A stretch of 64,000 nt of DNA from an uncultured Pseudomonadales bacterium (GTDB lineage Bacteria; Pseudomonadota; Gammaproteobacteria; Pseudomonadales; Pseudohongiellaceae). Both the position numbers and the translations under genes were made by a program. Shown one piece after another: positions 30,057 to 38,520 of the stretch. Every line of letters starts with the position of its first letter. Position 1 is the first letter of the stretch. The stretch spans positions 310,001 to 374,000 of the forward strand of contig CALTDI010000010.1 of assembly GCA_943842505.1 (NCBI GenBank), read 5' to 3'. Under the pieces are notes generated by a model. It ran no database searches. It worked only from the letters and a program-made list of their open reading frames with translations, and had not been told where the DNA came from.

Positions 30057-31081
30057 ATTCCTTCCGCACGCGCTCCGCGCAGTATATTTCGAAGCGCATA
30101 GTTGCCAGCATGACAGGCGTATTCGAAAAGCCTTTCGTCAACACGCGTCATAGGCATAAGGATCACAATTCGATCTTGAAATGTGTCGGGGTCATCGATG
30201 GTGATTTCATAGTCCAGAACGCCCTCAGCAGTCGGAGTGAACCGCTCAATGAGCAATCGATTCTTAGCGCTACCGTAGGCAACCTCCCGTATGCCGATAC
30301 TGGCGATGGCATCGCTAAAGTTTCGAGTCTCAACGACTAAGCTGGAGCCTTCGAAATATCCTCGAGAGTCCCCAGACCATGAAGTAATGGCCGCATCGAC
30401 ATGATCGGTTTTCTCCAGTGGCACGATGCGGGCATCGAAACCCATCTCAGTCAGGATCACGACATGGTCCCGGTTCTGGAATATCTGCATATTATTGTTG
30501 TAGGGGCCGCTGAACATCGGCGGGCCAGAATTAAAAACGATGCAGCGTTCGGACAGGCCTCTGTCCTCCGGGCCGTCGCGACCAATGCCACCGTGGGTAT
30601 AACGAACAGGTCGCTCTCCTGGTATCTCTGTAACTCCATTGGCGTCGCTACGCTGGACACGGGTTCCGGGGACAACCTCTGGAATGCGGCCATTGGCGGG
30701 ATAGACGACCAGAGAGGTTCTGCCATTTTCGCCCAGAGCATCGGATTCGAACCAAAAATTATTCACGGCACCCACCGAGCGTGCATTCTCTGTACTTAGA
30801 ATGCGCTGCGAAGCGATGGCCTCGCTGCGCTGTGTTGCCGCTGCTCTGTCTGCTCGATTTTGTAGCAGGGTTTCCATCTCTTCATCGTTCAGGAACTCCT
30901 GGCCTGCGAAGCGTTCAGGTCTCTCCAGCGGGGTCTTATTGGAGAAATTCCAGACGCCGCGGAAGTCAGGATGGCCAAATTCGGTGAGATCCGGGCTGAA
31001 TTCCTGCGCATGGCTGCTAGCAGAAAATGTATATAGAGTGCTGATAAGCGCGAGGGTTGAGATTTTTACTACTATTTTCAT
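30053..31081 (-). CDS. Secreted protein of unknown function (paralogue of 60832-61827)
   Basis: The protein has 342 residues and a Sec signal peptide (cleavage likely after SSHA). The mature N-terminus FGHPDFRGVWNFSNKTPLERP and the middle GIGRDGPEDRGLSERCIVFNSGPP, then a WSGDSRGYFEGSSLVVETRNF block are shared with the product at 60832. This pattern (GVWN...TPLERP) occurs in an uncharacterised secreted family of environmental proteobacteria and acidobacteria, as I recall it. Two conserved Cys (in SERC and EYACH) may pair in the periplasm. It is divergent from the ABC operon, with 190 bp between. I cannot assign a function. Confidence 0.75.
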   Translation of the reverse strand: MKIVVKISTLALISTLYTFSASSHAQEFSPDLTEFGHPDFRGVWNFSNKTPLERPERFAGQEFLNDEEMETLLQNRADRAAATQRSEAIASQRILSTENARSVGAVNNFWFESDALGENGRTSLVVYPANGRIPEVVPGTRVQRSDANGVTEIPGERPVRYTHGGIGRDGPEDRGLSERCIVFNSGPPMFSGPYNNNMQIFQNRDHVVILTEMGFDARIVPLEKTDHVDAAITSWSGDSRGYFEGSSLVVETRNFSDAIASIGIREVAYGSAKNRLLIERFTPTAEGVLDYEITIDDPDTFQDRIVILMPMTRVDERLFEYACHAGNYALRNILRGARAEGI

Positions 31082-31273
31082 ATGGTTGCGGAGGCTTCAG
31101 GGAACATCGGCCCATCATAATATAAATCGATCTCGGTCGGTAGCCTCACTCCTGTGCATCTATTCACAGCTCTGTGTGCATCTCATAGTTGTGAAAGGCT
31201 GTAACCTTTCTACGGCAAGTAAGTCTTATATAGGTAAGTGCGCAACTTATCATTGGGGAATGGAGACAATCAG

Positions 31274-31996
31274 ATGATTCGACTGAAAGACCTGAGCAAG
31301 GTGTACCGAACGGCCTATATGGAAACGGTGGCACTCGATAAGATCAATATTCATATTCGCAAAGGCGAGTTCGTGGCGGTGATGGGCCCGTCGGGATGTG
31401 GCAAATCTACCCTATTGAATATTGTTGGTATGATCGATACGGCCGCCAGCGGCGAATATTTCTTCGATGGAGAGGAAATTGCCAGTCGCTCCGAGAATGA
31501 GTTAGTCGATCTGCGCAAACAAAATATTGGCTTTATCTTTCAGAACTTCAATCTGATCGACGACCTCAGCGTGCAAGAAAATGTAGATCTTCCTCTTCTC
31601 TATCTTGGTTTGTCGAAAAAAGAACGTCGCGAGAAAGTTGCACAGGCGCTTGAATTGGTGGGTCTGGCGGGGCGTGCCAAGCACAAGCCACAGGAGCTCT
31701 CCGGCGGACAGCAGCAGCGTGTCGCCGTTGCGCGTTCAGTAGTGGGCGACCCAAAACTGATTCTTGCCGATGAGCCTACGGGAAATCTGGACACCAAGAA
31801 TGGGGATGATGTGATGAACATGCTGGCGCTCTTGAAAGAGAAGGGCGCCACCATTTTGATGGTAACCCACTCGCCGGAACACGGTGCTAAGGCGGATCGG
31901 ATTATCTCCATGCTCGATGGCAAGGTTGTTAGTGGCGCGGAAGAACAGCTTATCGATCCTGTATCGAATGTTACGGCGCTGAAGCAGGCTAACTAA
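31274..31996 (+). CDS. ABC transporter ATP-binding protein, MacB/LolD class
   Basis: This is the ATPase of a MacB-like exporter. The 240 residues carry Walker [11 protein letters not shown]-loop [15 protein letters not shown], signature [14 protein letters not shown], Walker [13 protein letters not shown] and the H-loop THS. The open frame extends 12 codons upstream, but ATG 31274 has a GGAGA ribosome-binding site seven bases away and begins [13 protein letters not shown] as in the family. The permease gene follows after 17 bp and a periplasmic adaptor after it. The substrate is not revealed; family members export peptides, toxins or lipoproteins. Confidence 0.93.
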   Translation: MIRLKDLSKVYRTAYMETVALDKINIHIRKGEFVAVMGPSGCGKSTLLNIVGMIDTAASGEYFFDGEEIASRSENELVDLRKQNIGFIFQNFNLIDDLSVQENVDLPLLYLGLSKKERREKVAQALELVGLAGRAKHKPQELSGGQQQRVAVARSVVGDPKLILADEPTGNLDTKNGDDVMNMLALLKEKGATILMVTHSPEHGAKADRIISMLDGKVVSGAEEQLIDPVSNVTALKQAN

Positions 31997-32013
31997 GAGC
32001 GGGGAGTATCCTT

Positions 32014-34515
32014 ATGATCGCGCATTTTTCCAAGATGGCCCTGAAGGCCCTGCTAAGATTTAAATTGCATTCGGTGATCAGTTTGCTGAGCCTTGTGTTC
32101 GGCTTCCTCTGTTTTATTTCGGCCGTGCTCTTGTCTAACTACACGCAAAGTTTCGACCAGCACTTTCCTAATGCCGGCAAGATCTATAACGTCATCCTGC
32201 GTAACACCGGCCCGCTGGGAGGCCCCGATAAGTTTCCCATAATTAACGAGCCCGCCGCTCGCTATCTGCGCACCTATTTTCCGGAAATACCCAATATTGC
32301 CAGAGCCGGCGCCGGTGGTGGAAGTGGCGATGTGATAGTGGATGGCCAGGCACTTAGTTTGTTCGTGCGCTATGTGGAGCCTCGCTTCTTCGATATTTTC
32401 CCAGTACCTACGCAGCACGGTCTGGCAGCCGGTGAGGAACTGCCGCCAAATTCGGCGCTGATTACCGAAGAGGCGGCGATTCGCGTCTTCGGTCGCACCG
32501 ACGTGGTTGGCGAGCGCATGCTATTAAATAATCGTTCGGATATAGTTATCGCGGGTGTCGCCGCGAAGCAGGAGTACCCCTCCCATCTACAGTCTTCTAT
32601 ACCCCTGTTTCAAACAGACATCTTCGTTCCCATCGAAGTCTCTGACAGCATTCGACGAGAGCGGCGCGCAGCTGCGGGCGCCGACCCCAACGCCGATCAA
32701 TGGGGCAATCAATCTGACTATGTCTACATAGAATTTCCGGAAGATATGGAGCTTAACGTAGCTGACTTTAACCAGCGCCTGGATGAATTCGTTAAGGCGA
32801 CTCTGCCGGAAGAGCGTTCCGAGTTTATGAGCTATGAGTTACAGCCCATCAACCAATTAGTTACCTCCCAGATCGCCTTCGTTACTGGCGGGTTTGATAT
32901 AACCGATATCTTAGTGGTTGCCGGCGCTCTGGTTCTGTTGATCGGCTGTCTAAATTACTCCAACCTGGTAATCGCTCAACTCTCGCTACGTAGCCAGGAG
33001 ATCGGTGTGCAGAAGATTCTCGGTGCCAAGCGAAGTCTGCTGATAGTGCAGTATTGCTTCGAGAGCCTTCTATTTGTGACGGTTGCTCTCTCACTCACCC
33101 TGATTCTCTTTGCGCTCGTTCTGCTGCGCATGCAGGGAACAGGCGCCGTGGGCGTATCGGCTGCCATGCTGTTCGATCCAGGCCTGTGGTTGGCATTACT
33201 GGCTGTAATCCTAGTGATTATTGCAATCGCCGGTGCCTATCCCGCACTGCGTACGGCAATGGTTCCACTGGTGTCATTAATGCGGCCTAAAGGCTCCAGC
33301 GGCTATTCGGGCCGGCTGCGCTCGCTAATGGTAGGTGTCCAATTCTTCATCTCCGGCACCCTGATGATTCTCGCGGTTATTATGTTCTCCCAGAACTCGG
33401 CGATGACGGAGCAGTTGGACGGGCAGGTTGCAGATCCGAAGATTATCGTTTCCACGCCGGTCGACACCTATACCGTCGATTCGGAACTGCTGATAACCGA
33501 GCTTAAGCAGCATCCCGGTGTGCTCTCGATAACTCAGGTTGATATTCCACCCTGGGAGATAAGCATGTCGACGGTTAGCATGGCCAGAACTGCGGATCTG
33601 AATGCGGTGACGGTGGAGCTGAGCAATCAGAACGTGGGTTATGAATTTACCGAGTCTATGGATATGCCCCTGCTATCCGGCCGCGACTTCTCCCGTGATC
33701 GTCGCAGTGATCAGTTTCCATCGAATTCTGAGCTGACGACTAGCAGTGGCCCCTATGGCTTGCTAATCAACGACGAGGCTGCGCAGTCCCTGGGTTGGGA
33801 GAGTGCAGCCGAGGCAATAGGCCAGTCTGTATTCCGGCACTTAGAGCCGCCATCTGTGCAGACCCCGATCGCGGTGGAGATGACAATAATTGGTAATGTG
33901 GGGGATCAGAAATACAGGTTTATCAATTTTGAAAGCTTTGGGGTAAGCGGCAGTACCTATACTCTAAGGCCGGCCACTGCGAATTATCTGGTCATCAAGG
34001 TGGCCAAAGATAATGTGAATGAATCCTTGCGCCATATCGATGATACCTGGAACAGGCTGATGCCTACCATTGCCTTGAAGAGGGAATTTGCAGATAACCT
34101 CTTTTACGAAGCCTATAATTTATTTCTGGGCATAAGTGCATCGATCGGCGCACTATCGATGTTTGGGTTCTTTATTGCCAGCATAGGATTGTTAGGTAAT
34201 GCGACCTTTATTACCAATATTCGACGAAAGGAGGTTGGTATTCGTAAGGTGATGGGGGCGAGCAGCGGAACATTGCTGCGCATGTTGCTGTTAGATTTTG
34301 CAAAACCGGTCATGATCGCGAATGCCTTCGCCTGGCCTCTGGGTTATGTTATCGGCAACGTGTACACGAGTTTGTTCGCGGCCCAATCCGATCTTACCCT
34401 GTTACCTTTCCTGGTCAGCTTCTTCCTCTCGGTGTTCATCGCCGTTGTGGCGGTAATCTCGCAATCATGGAAAAGTGCCCATGTGCGACCGGCTATGGTG
34501 CTACGCTATGTATAG
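32014..34515 (+). CDS. ABC transporter permease, two FtsX-like modules (MacB-type)
   Basis: This inner-membrane subunit has 833 residues. It is built as two halves, each with a periplasmic MacB-core-like domain and FtsX transmembrane helices. The first TM is near residues 19-40, the first FtsX block (LLIGCLNYSNLVIAQLSLRS and EIGVQKILGAKRS) is near 305-345, a further helix pair separates the halves near 440, and the second FtsX block (NIRRKEVGIRKVMGASSGTL) is near 735. The repeated EIGVQKILGA / EVGIRKVMGA motifs are coupling helices to the ATPase. The double-length form is an 'orphan-like' duplicated permease, so one polypeptide may replace the usual homodimer. Confidence 0.9.
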   Translation: MIAHFSKMALKALLRFKLHSVISLLSLVFGFLCFISAVLLSNYTQSFDQHFPNAGKIYNVILRNTGPLGGPDKFPIINEPAARYLRTYFPEIPNIARAGAGGGSGDVIVDGQALSLFVRYVEPRFFDIFPVPTQHGLAAGEELPPNSALITEEAAIRVFGRTDVVGERMLLNNRSDIVIAGVAAKQEYPSHLQSSIPLFQTDIFVPIEVSDSIRRERRAAAGADPNADQWGNQSDYVYIEFPEDMELNVADFNQRLDEFVKATLPEERSEFMSYELQPINQLVTSQIAFVTGGFDITDILVVAGALVLLIGCLNYSNLVIAQLSLRSQEIGVQKILGAKRSLLIVQYCFESLLFVTVALSLTLILFALVLLRMQGTGAVGVSAAMLFDPGLWLALLAVILVIIAIAGAYPALRTAMVPLVSLMRPKGSSGYSGRLRSLMVGVQFFISGTLMILAVIMFSQNSAMTEQLDGQVADPKIIVSTPVDTYTVDSELLITELKQHPGVLSITQVDIPPWEISMSTVSMARTADLNAVTVELSNQNVGYEFTESMDMPLLSGRDFSRDRRSDQFPSNSELTTSSGPYGLLINDEAAQSLGWESAAEAIGQSVFRHLEPPSVQTPIAVEMTIIGNVGDQKYRFINFESFGVSGSTYTLRPATANYLVIKVAKDNVNESLRHIDDTWNRLMPTIALKREFADNLFYEAYNLFLGISASIGALSMFGFFIASIGLLGNATFITNIRRKEVGIRKVMGASSGTLLRMLLLDFAKPVMIANAFAWPLGYVIGNVYTSLFAAQSDLTLLPFLVSFFLSVFIAVVAVISQSWKSAHVRPAMVLRYV

Positions 34516-34575
34516 AGTGATGCCCTGGTTGCTTTCAGGAGGTTGTTAGGCGATATGAGGTTATAATTTCAAGCT

Positions 34576-35835
34576 ATGTCCATGGACCGAGTCATAGAGC
34601 GCAAGAAGATGCCCACCTGGCAGTGGGGGTTGATCGCTGTCGCCTTATTGGCGGCGTCTTGGTTTGCCTACACCCTGCTGGCCGATGCGTCCATTCGAAC
34701 CTACAGGGTTTCTGCCGATCAGCTCATCGTTTCTAGCGTTGAGTATGGCGCCTTCGAAGATGAGATTCCCATACGCGGCACGATACAACCTTTTAATAGC
34801 GTTTTTCTTGATGCGGTTAATGGTGGGGCCGTGGAGGAAGTGTTTGTAGAGGAGGGTAGCTTCGTCGAGGCAGGACAGCCCCTGCTACAGCTAAGCAATA
34901 CCAATCTGCGCCTTAGCGCCGCACAGAACGACACCAATATTACAGAGCAGTTGAATCTGCTGAATAATATCACCGACGGATTCGAAACTACCAAGCTGAG
35001 TACCGAGCGGCAGATCATCGACACCGAATACCGAATTATTGTCCTCGAGCGGCAGCGGGCGCGCCATGAGCAATTAGTCGAAGATGGTCTGGTTTCGATC
35101 GAGCAGTACGATGCGATCGTTGACGAGTTAAGCTATCAGGCCAAGGTGCTGGCCAATCATCAGGCGAGGCAGGAGCTGGAAAACAGAATTCGTGAAACCC
35201 GTCTGATTCAGATCGCGACTCAGGTTGATAAGCTGGAAGAAAACCTGGAGGTTTCCAAGAGTAGCTTCGAGAGTCTGCTAGTGAGAGCGCCCATTGCCGG
35301 CCAGCTAACATCGTTGCCGGTAGAAATAGGGGAGAGTAAACAGTCGGGTCAGCGGCTAGGGCAGATCGATGTGATCGATCAATTCAAGATAGTAGCGCAG
35401 ATCGATGAGTTCTATGTCTCCCGAGTCGCTGCAGATCAGACTGCCAGCTTCACCTTGTCGGGCCGGGAATATACGGCGCGCCTGCTAAAAGTCTATCCCG
35501 AGGTTACCGACGGTACCTTCGAGGTGGATCTGGTGTTCGATGGACTTACCCCAAGCGATGTCAGGCGGGGGCAAAGCTTGCAGATGGACCTAACCCTGGG
35601 TAGTCCCGTTGAGTCTCTATTGCTGCCCATAGGCGGCTTCGTTCAAGATACCGGAGGCAATTGGGTGTTTGTTGTCGACTCTGAGGGCAGCTATGCCAAT
35701 CGGCGCGATATTCGCGTAGGAAGGCGGAACAACCGCTACGTTGAGGTGATCGATGGTCTCCAGCAAGGCGACAGAGTCATTACCTCCAGCTATAGACAGA
35801 TGGCCGATATGCAGCGCGTGCAGCTCGGTCAGTAG
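34576..35835 (+). CDS. Periplasmic adaptor (HlyD/membrane-fusion family) of the ABC exporter
   Basis: The 419-residue protein has one N-terminal transmembrane segment (about 15-33), a lipoyl-like half motif (GGAVEEVFVEEGSFVEAGQPL), a long alpha-helical hairpin (about residues 115-230), the returning lipoyl half (VRAPIAGQLTSLPVEIGE) and beta-barrel domains. It should bridge the inner-membrane permease to an outer-membrane channel. No TolC homologue is encoded here, so one elsewhere must be used. It is the third gene of the ABC operon, 60 bp after the permease. Confidence 0.9.
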   Translation: MSMDRVIERKKMPTWQWGLIAVALLAASWFAYTLLADASIRTYRVSADQLIVSSVEYGAFEDEIPIRGTIQPFNSVFLDAVNGGAVEEVFVEEGSFVEAGQPLLQLSNTNLRLSAAQNDTNITEQLNLLNNITDGFETTKLSTERQIIDTEYRIIVLERQRARHEQLVEDGLVSIEQYDAIVDELSYQAKVLANHQARQELENRIRETRLIQIATQVDKLEENLEVSKSSFESLLVRAPIAGQLTSLPVEIGESKQSGQRLGQIDVIDQFKIVAQIDEFYVSRVAADQTASFTLSGREYTARLLKVYPEVTDGTFEVDLVFDGLTPSDVRRGQSLQMDLTLGSPVESLLLPIGGFVQDTGGNWVFVVDSEGSYANRRDIRVGRRNNRYVEVIDGLQQGDRVITSSYRQMADMQRVQLGQ

Positions 35836-35952
35836 CTGTCAGACCAGGCTTATCCTCACTTGCCCCAGCCCGTGCTGATCTATTAACATGCGCCGGTGAT
35901 TTCAATTTCAATCTTAATCCTGTCACGATCATGAACTTCCACGAGGCCTGTC

Positions 35953-36678
35953 ATCAATAAGAGTGTACTGAGTAATTTTATCGCTGCCTGCCTGATAGCA
36001 GCGGGCTTGCTGGTGGATGGTCCCTATCAGATATATGTGCTCAACACGGGCCTGTTCGCTCTCTCTGGCGGCATCACCAACTGGCTGGCTGTGCATATGT
36101 TATTCGAGCGTGTGCCCGGTATCTATGGCTCGGGTGTCATTCCGCTTCGATTCGAAGAGTTTAAACACGGAATTCGAGAGCTAATCATGGAGCAGTTCTT
36201 CGACAAGGCCGACCTGGAAGAATTTTTTCATGGCGCTGGGGATATCTCTCAGAAGATGGCTGGGCAGCTTAAGAAAGTCATCGATGAGTTAGATCTGGAC
36301 TCGGCCTTCGAGTCACTTTTAGATGTAATCATGAACTCCTCATTCGGAGGCATGGTGGGCATGTTAGGGGGCAGAGATGCTCTTGCCGCATTGAAGGACC
36401 CCTTCGTAGAGCAAATGCGTGACTTTTTTACAGGGCAGCTGAGGGATGAGAGTTTTCAAGAGCATATCCAGGCGGCCTTAAGCTCGGCGATGGACGATGA
36501 GGCGATTCGAAACAAGCTGGAATTCATGATCGATGATCGGCTGAATCAGATGACACCGAAGATGGTCAAGGAAATAATTCAACAGATGATCCGTAAGCAC
36601 CTGGGCTGGTTAGTTGTCTGGGGTTGTGTGTTTGGTGGATTGATCGGTCTAATTGTAACGGCATTCAGCGCCATATAG
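35953..36678 (+). CDS. DUF445-family membrane protein, apparent ATC start
   Basis: The protein (about 241 residues if started at 35953) has a hydrophobic N-terminal segment, the conserved LFALSGGITNWLAVHMLFE and YGSGVIPLRFEEFK, a central soluble helical part and a C-terminal transmembrane helix, as in the DUF445 family of inner-membrane proteins. Back to the in-frame stop at 35932 there is no ATG or GTG; the first TTG at 36007 would delete half of the first membrane helix. The codon aligned with the family Met of MNKSxL is ATC at 35953, six bases after GAGG (35943-35946). No function is established for the family. Confidence 0.75.
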   Translation: MNKSVLSNFIAACLIAAGLLVDGPYQIYVLNTGLFALSGGITNWLAVHMLFERVPGIYGSGVIPLRFEEFKHGIRELIMEQFFDKADLEEFFHGAGDISQKMAGQLKKVIDELDLDSAFESLLDVIMNSSFGGMVGMLGGRDALAALKDPFVEQMRDFFTGQLRDESFQEHIQAALSSAMDDEAIRNKLEFMIDDRLNQMTPKMVKEIIQQMIRKHLGWLVVWGCVFGGLIGLIVTAFSAI

Positions 36679-37045
36679 CACTGCTAGTCTCTCACTCCGG
36701 GCTTTCTCTTACTTGAATCTCCATTCAAGCCTTCACTTTTTGCTCAGAAAAGCCCGTGCGGCTATTTGCTGCCTTCTACATAAGCTCAGCGTTACGCGAA
36801 TAGAGCGTGATGCAGATCACATTCGTGGACTATTAAGAGGCTATTTATCAGCGTGTTTTTAAAGCTTTATTAATTTTGGGTCAAAAATGGGAAATTTTCT
36901 TCTGCATTTTGTGTAAAAAGGGAATCGCTGTACTACAATGGCGCCCCTCCTAGGTTGGAGGAAAGCCGCGCAAAAGAATAGCTAGGGCTAAGCGTTGGAT
37001 ACAGACTAATCTTTTACTTGTAGAACACAGACAGAGAAGCAGAAT
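36679..37045 (+). other. Intergenic region before the TetR gene, candidate promoter at 36934
   Basis: No gene is supported in these 367 bases. The sequence becomes A+T-rich from about 36860. A -10-like TACAAT at 36934-36939 lies behind TTGTGT (36909-36914) with a long spacing of 19, so the promoter call is weak. A poorly stacked GCGCCCC tract follows. There is no clear palindromic operator that would show TetR autoregulation. Confidence 0.35.
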
Positions 37046-37633
37046 ATGGCACGACCAGTTGAGTTTGATGAAAACAAAGTATTAACCAATGCAATGGAGC
37101 AGTTCTGGCGGGAAGGCTATGAAGCAAGCTCAGTGCAGAAATTATTGGATTGCACAGGTATTAATCGAGGAACTCTCTATAATTCTTTCGGTGATAAGGA
37201 TACCTTCTTTAAATCTTGTGTTGACCACTACAATAAAGTTGTTGAGAAGCAGATAGCAGCCTCTCTTAAGAACTCAAAATTGGGTCCCTGGGAGGCTATC
37301 GAAGCCTATTTCGATGAGACGGTTCTCAATGTAACCAATAAGCACCGCAGCATGGGCTGTCTGCTGGTCAATTCGGTCTGTGAGAGCATCAATTACGACA
37401 AGGAAATGCGCAAGGTCGTTCGTGGCTCCCTCGCCACCATCCGCAAGGCCCTTCTGGCGCGCTTGAAGGAGGCCCACAAGAATCGCAAGGTTAAGAAGGG
37501 TGTGAGCGCCGAATTTGCAGCGGAAGTGCTGATGAATAGCCTGCACGGCATGCGCGTAAACAGCCGCGACGGCAAGACGCCGAAGCAGTTGAAAGAGCTG
37601 GTTAAGTTCACCGTATCTTCTCTGAAGAAGTAA
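37046..37633 (+). CDS. TetR/AcrR-family transcriptional regulator
   Basis: A 195-residue one-component repressor. The N-terminal helix-turn-helix is complete: VLTNAMEQFWREGYEASSVQKLLDCTGINRGTLYNSFGDKDTFF covers residues about 11-55, with the classical TetR third-helix GTLYNSFGDKD. The C-terminal ligand-binding domain contains the TetR_C_16-like MGCLLVNSVCES stretch. It stands alone; the exbD-like gene lies 315 bp downstream and the DUF445 gene upstream, so its target cannot be read from the context. Confidence 0.93.
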   Translation: MARPVEFDENKVLTNAMEQFWREGYEASSVQKLLDCTGINRGTLYNSFGDKDTFFKSCVDHYNKVVEKQIAASLKNSKLGPWEAIEAYFDETVLNVTNKHRSMGCLLVNSVCESINYDKEMRKVVRGSLATIRKALLARLKEAHKNRKVKKGVSAEFAAEVLMNSLHGMRVNSRDGKTPKQLKELVKFTVSSLKK

Positions 37634-37745
37634 TAAGGGGAACTCCGGTTCAGGCTTCTTAATAAAAGCCATTTAAATCAGTTGGTTATGATTTCTTCGC
37701 CCTGAGAGTAAATTTCTCTCAATAGGCGTGATGGCCAGGTAATAG

Positions 37746-37777
37746 TAAAAAAGGAAGGCCTTAGCCTCCCTCTTTTA
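37746..37777 (+). terminator. Terminator-like hairpin after the TetR gene
   Basis: GGAAGGC and GCCTCCC form a stem with one mismatch around CTTA, preceded by an A-run and followed by TCTTTT, which suits a rho-independent terminator readable in either direction. Confidence 0.5.
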
Positions 37778-37892
37778 TGGCTTGGATTAGGCGAGTGAAA
37801 TCTGGCTTTTAATTCTGCTGATATGGTTGCTATACTCAGGGACTGGATTCCTTCGATGTAGGAATCATCCCAGAATTTATGCGGTGTTCCGA

Positions 37893-37944
37893 GTGGTTGG
37901 GACACGGGTAGTTAAGACACTAGTAGTTAGGACAGTCAGGACAT
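37893..37944 (+). repeat. Short imperfect direct repeats before exbD
   Basis: Three to four copies of a 13-15-bp unit, with the core TAGTTAAGACAC / TAGTTAGGACAG, run directly up to the start codon at 37949. The last partial copy supplies the AGGA ribosome-binding site. Looks like replication slippage. Confidence 0.6.
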
Positions 37945-37948
37945 AATA

Positions 37949-38365
37949 ATGAAAAAAATAGCCGGAAAGCGTAAGAACGACGATACCAAGATCGACCTTA
38001 CCCCTATGTTGGATGTAGTTTTTATCCTGTTGATCTTCTTTGTGGTAACAGCGACATTTCTATCCGAAACGTCTGTAAGTGCTGCAAGTAGCGACAATAA
38101 CAATGCCGATCAACCGCCACCGGATGATGAGAAGAAGAATATTCTGTTTGAAATCGGTTCTAACAACGAGATTATCCTCAACGGCAATCCACGTCCTATT
38201 CTTCCGAATTTCATTCGATCCAATATCGATCAGCTGAAGGCCGAAAATCCGGCAGCCTCTGTCATTATCCAGCCTAATAACGATTCCGACGTATCTACCC
38301 TGGTAATGATCATGGATGCGGCACGGCAGGCTGGTATGGCGAATATATCTATAGTCGAGCCCTAG
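37949..38365 (+). CDS. ExbD/TolR-family biopolymer transport protein, without ExbB partner
   Basis: ExbD works with ExbB in the inner membrane to convert proton flow into movement of TonB-like partners. The 138 residues contain the single transmembrane helix with IDLTPMLDVVFILLIFFVVTATF, whose Asp (about residue 22) carries the proton. A periplasmic domain with LFEIGSNNEIILNG follows. There is no ExbB, TonB or second ExbD next to it: a TetR gene lies upstream and a terminator then the aldolase gene downstream. Other components may be elsewhere. Confidence 0.9.
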   Translation: MKKIAGKRKNDDTKIDLTPMLDVVFILLIFFVVTATFLSETSVSAASSDNNNADQPPPDDEKKNILFEIGSNNEIILNGNPRPILPNFIRSNIDQLKAENPAASVIIQPNNDSDVSTLVMIMDAARQAGMANISIVEP

Positions 38366-38424
38366 CGACTAAAACGCCCTGTGTTGCAGCTGTTTGCTGC
38401 AATCGCACAGACGAGAGAACTATC

Positions 38425-38456
38425 AAACGCACTATCGATTCCGATGGTGCGTTTTT
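38425..38456 (+). terminator. Rho-independent terminator after exbD
   Basis: AAACGCACTATCG pairs with CGATGGTGCGTTT around an ATTC loop (one T-G pair), followed by TTTTTC. A strong hairpin with T tail between exbD and the aldolase gene. Confidence 0.85.
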
Positions 38457-38520
38457 CGTTTGAGGCCGGACTCTTGCCCCGGCCTGAATTTTATAAGCCT
38501 AAACTGAGTTGTTATTTATC

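Larger units (their letters stand above)
37634..37948 (+). other. TetR-exbD spacer: terminator-like hairpin and repeated leader
   Basis: This 315-bp stretch holds no gene that I can support. A hairpin with T-run (37746-37777) probably ends the TetR transcript. Just before the exbD start the DNA has short imperfect direct repeats (37893-37944), listed separately. Confidence 0.5.
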
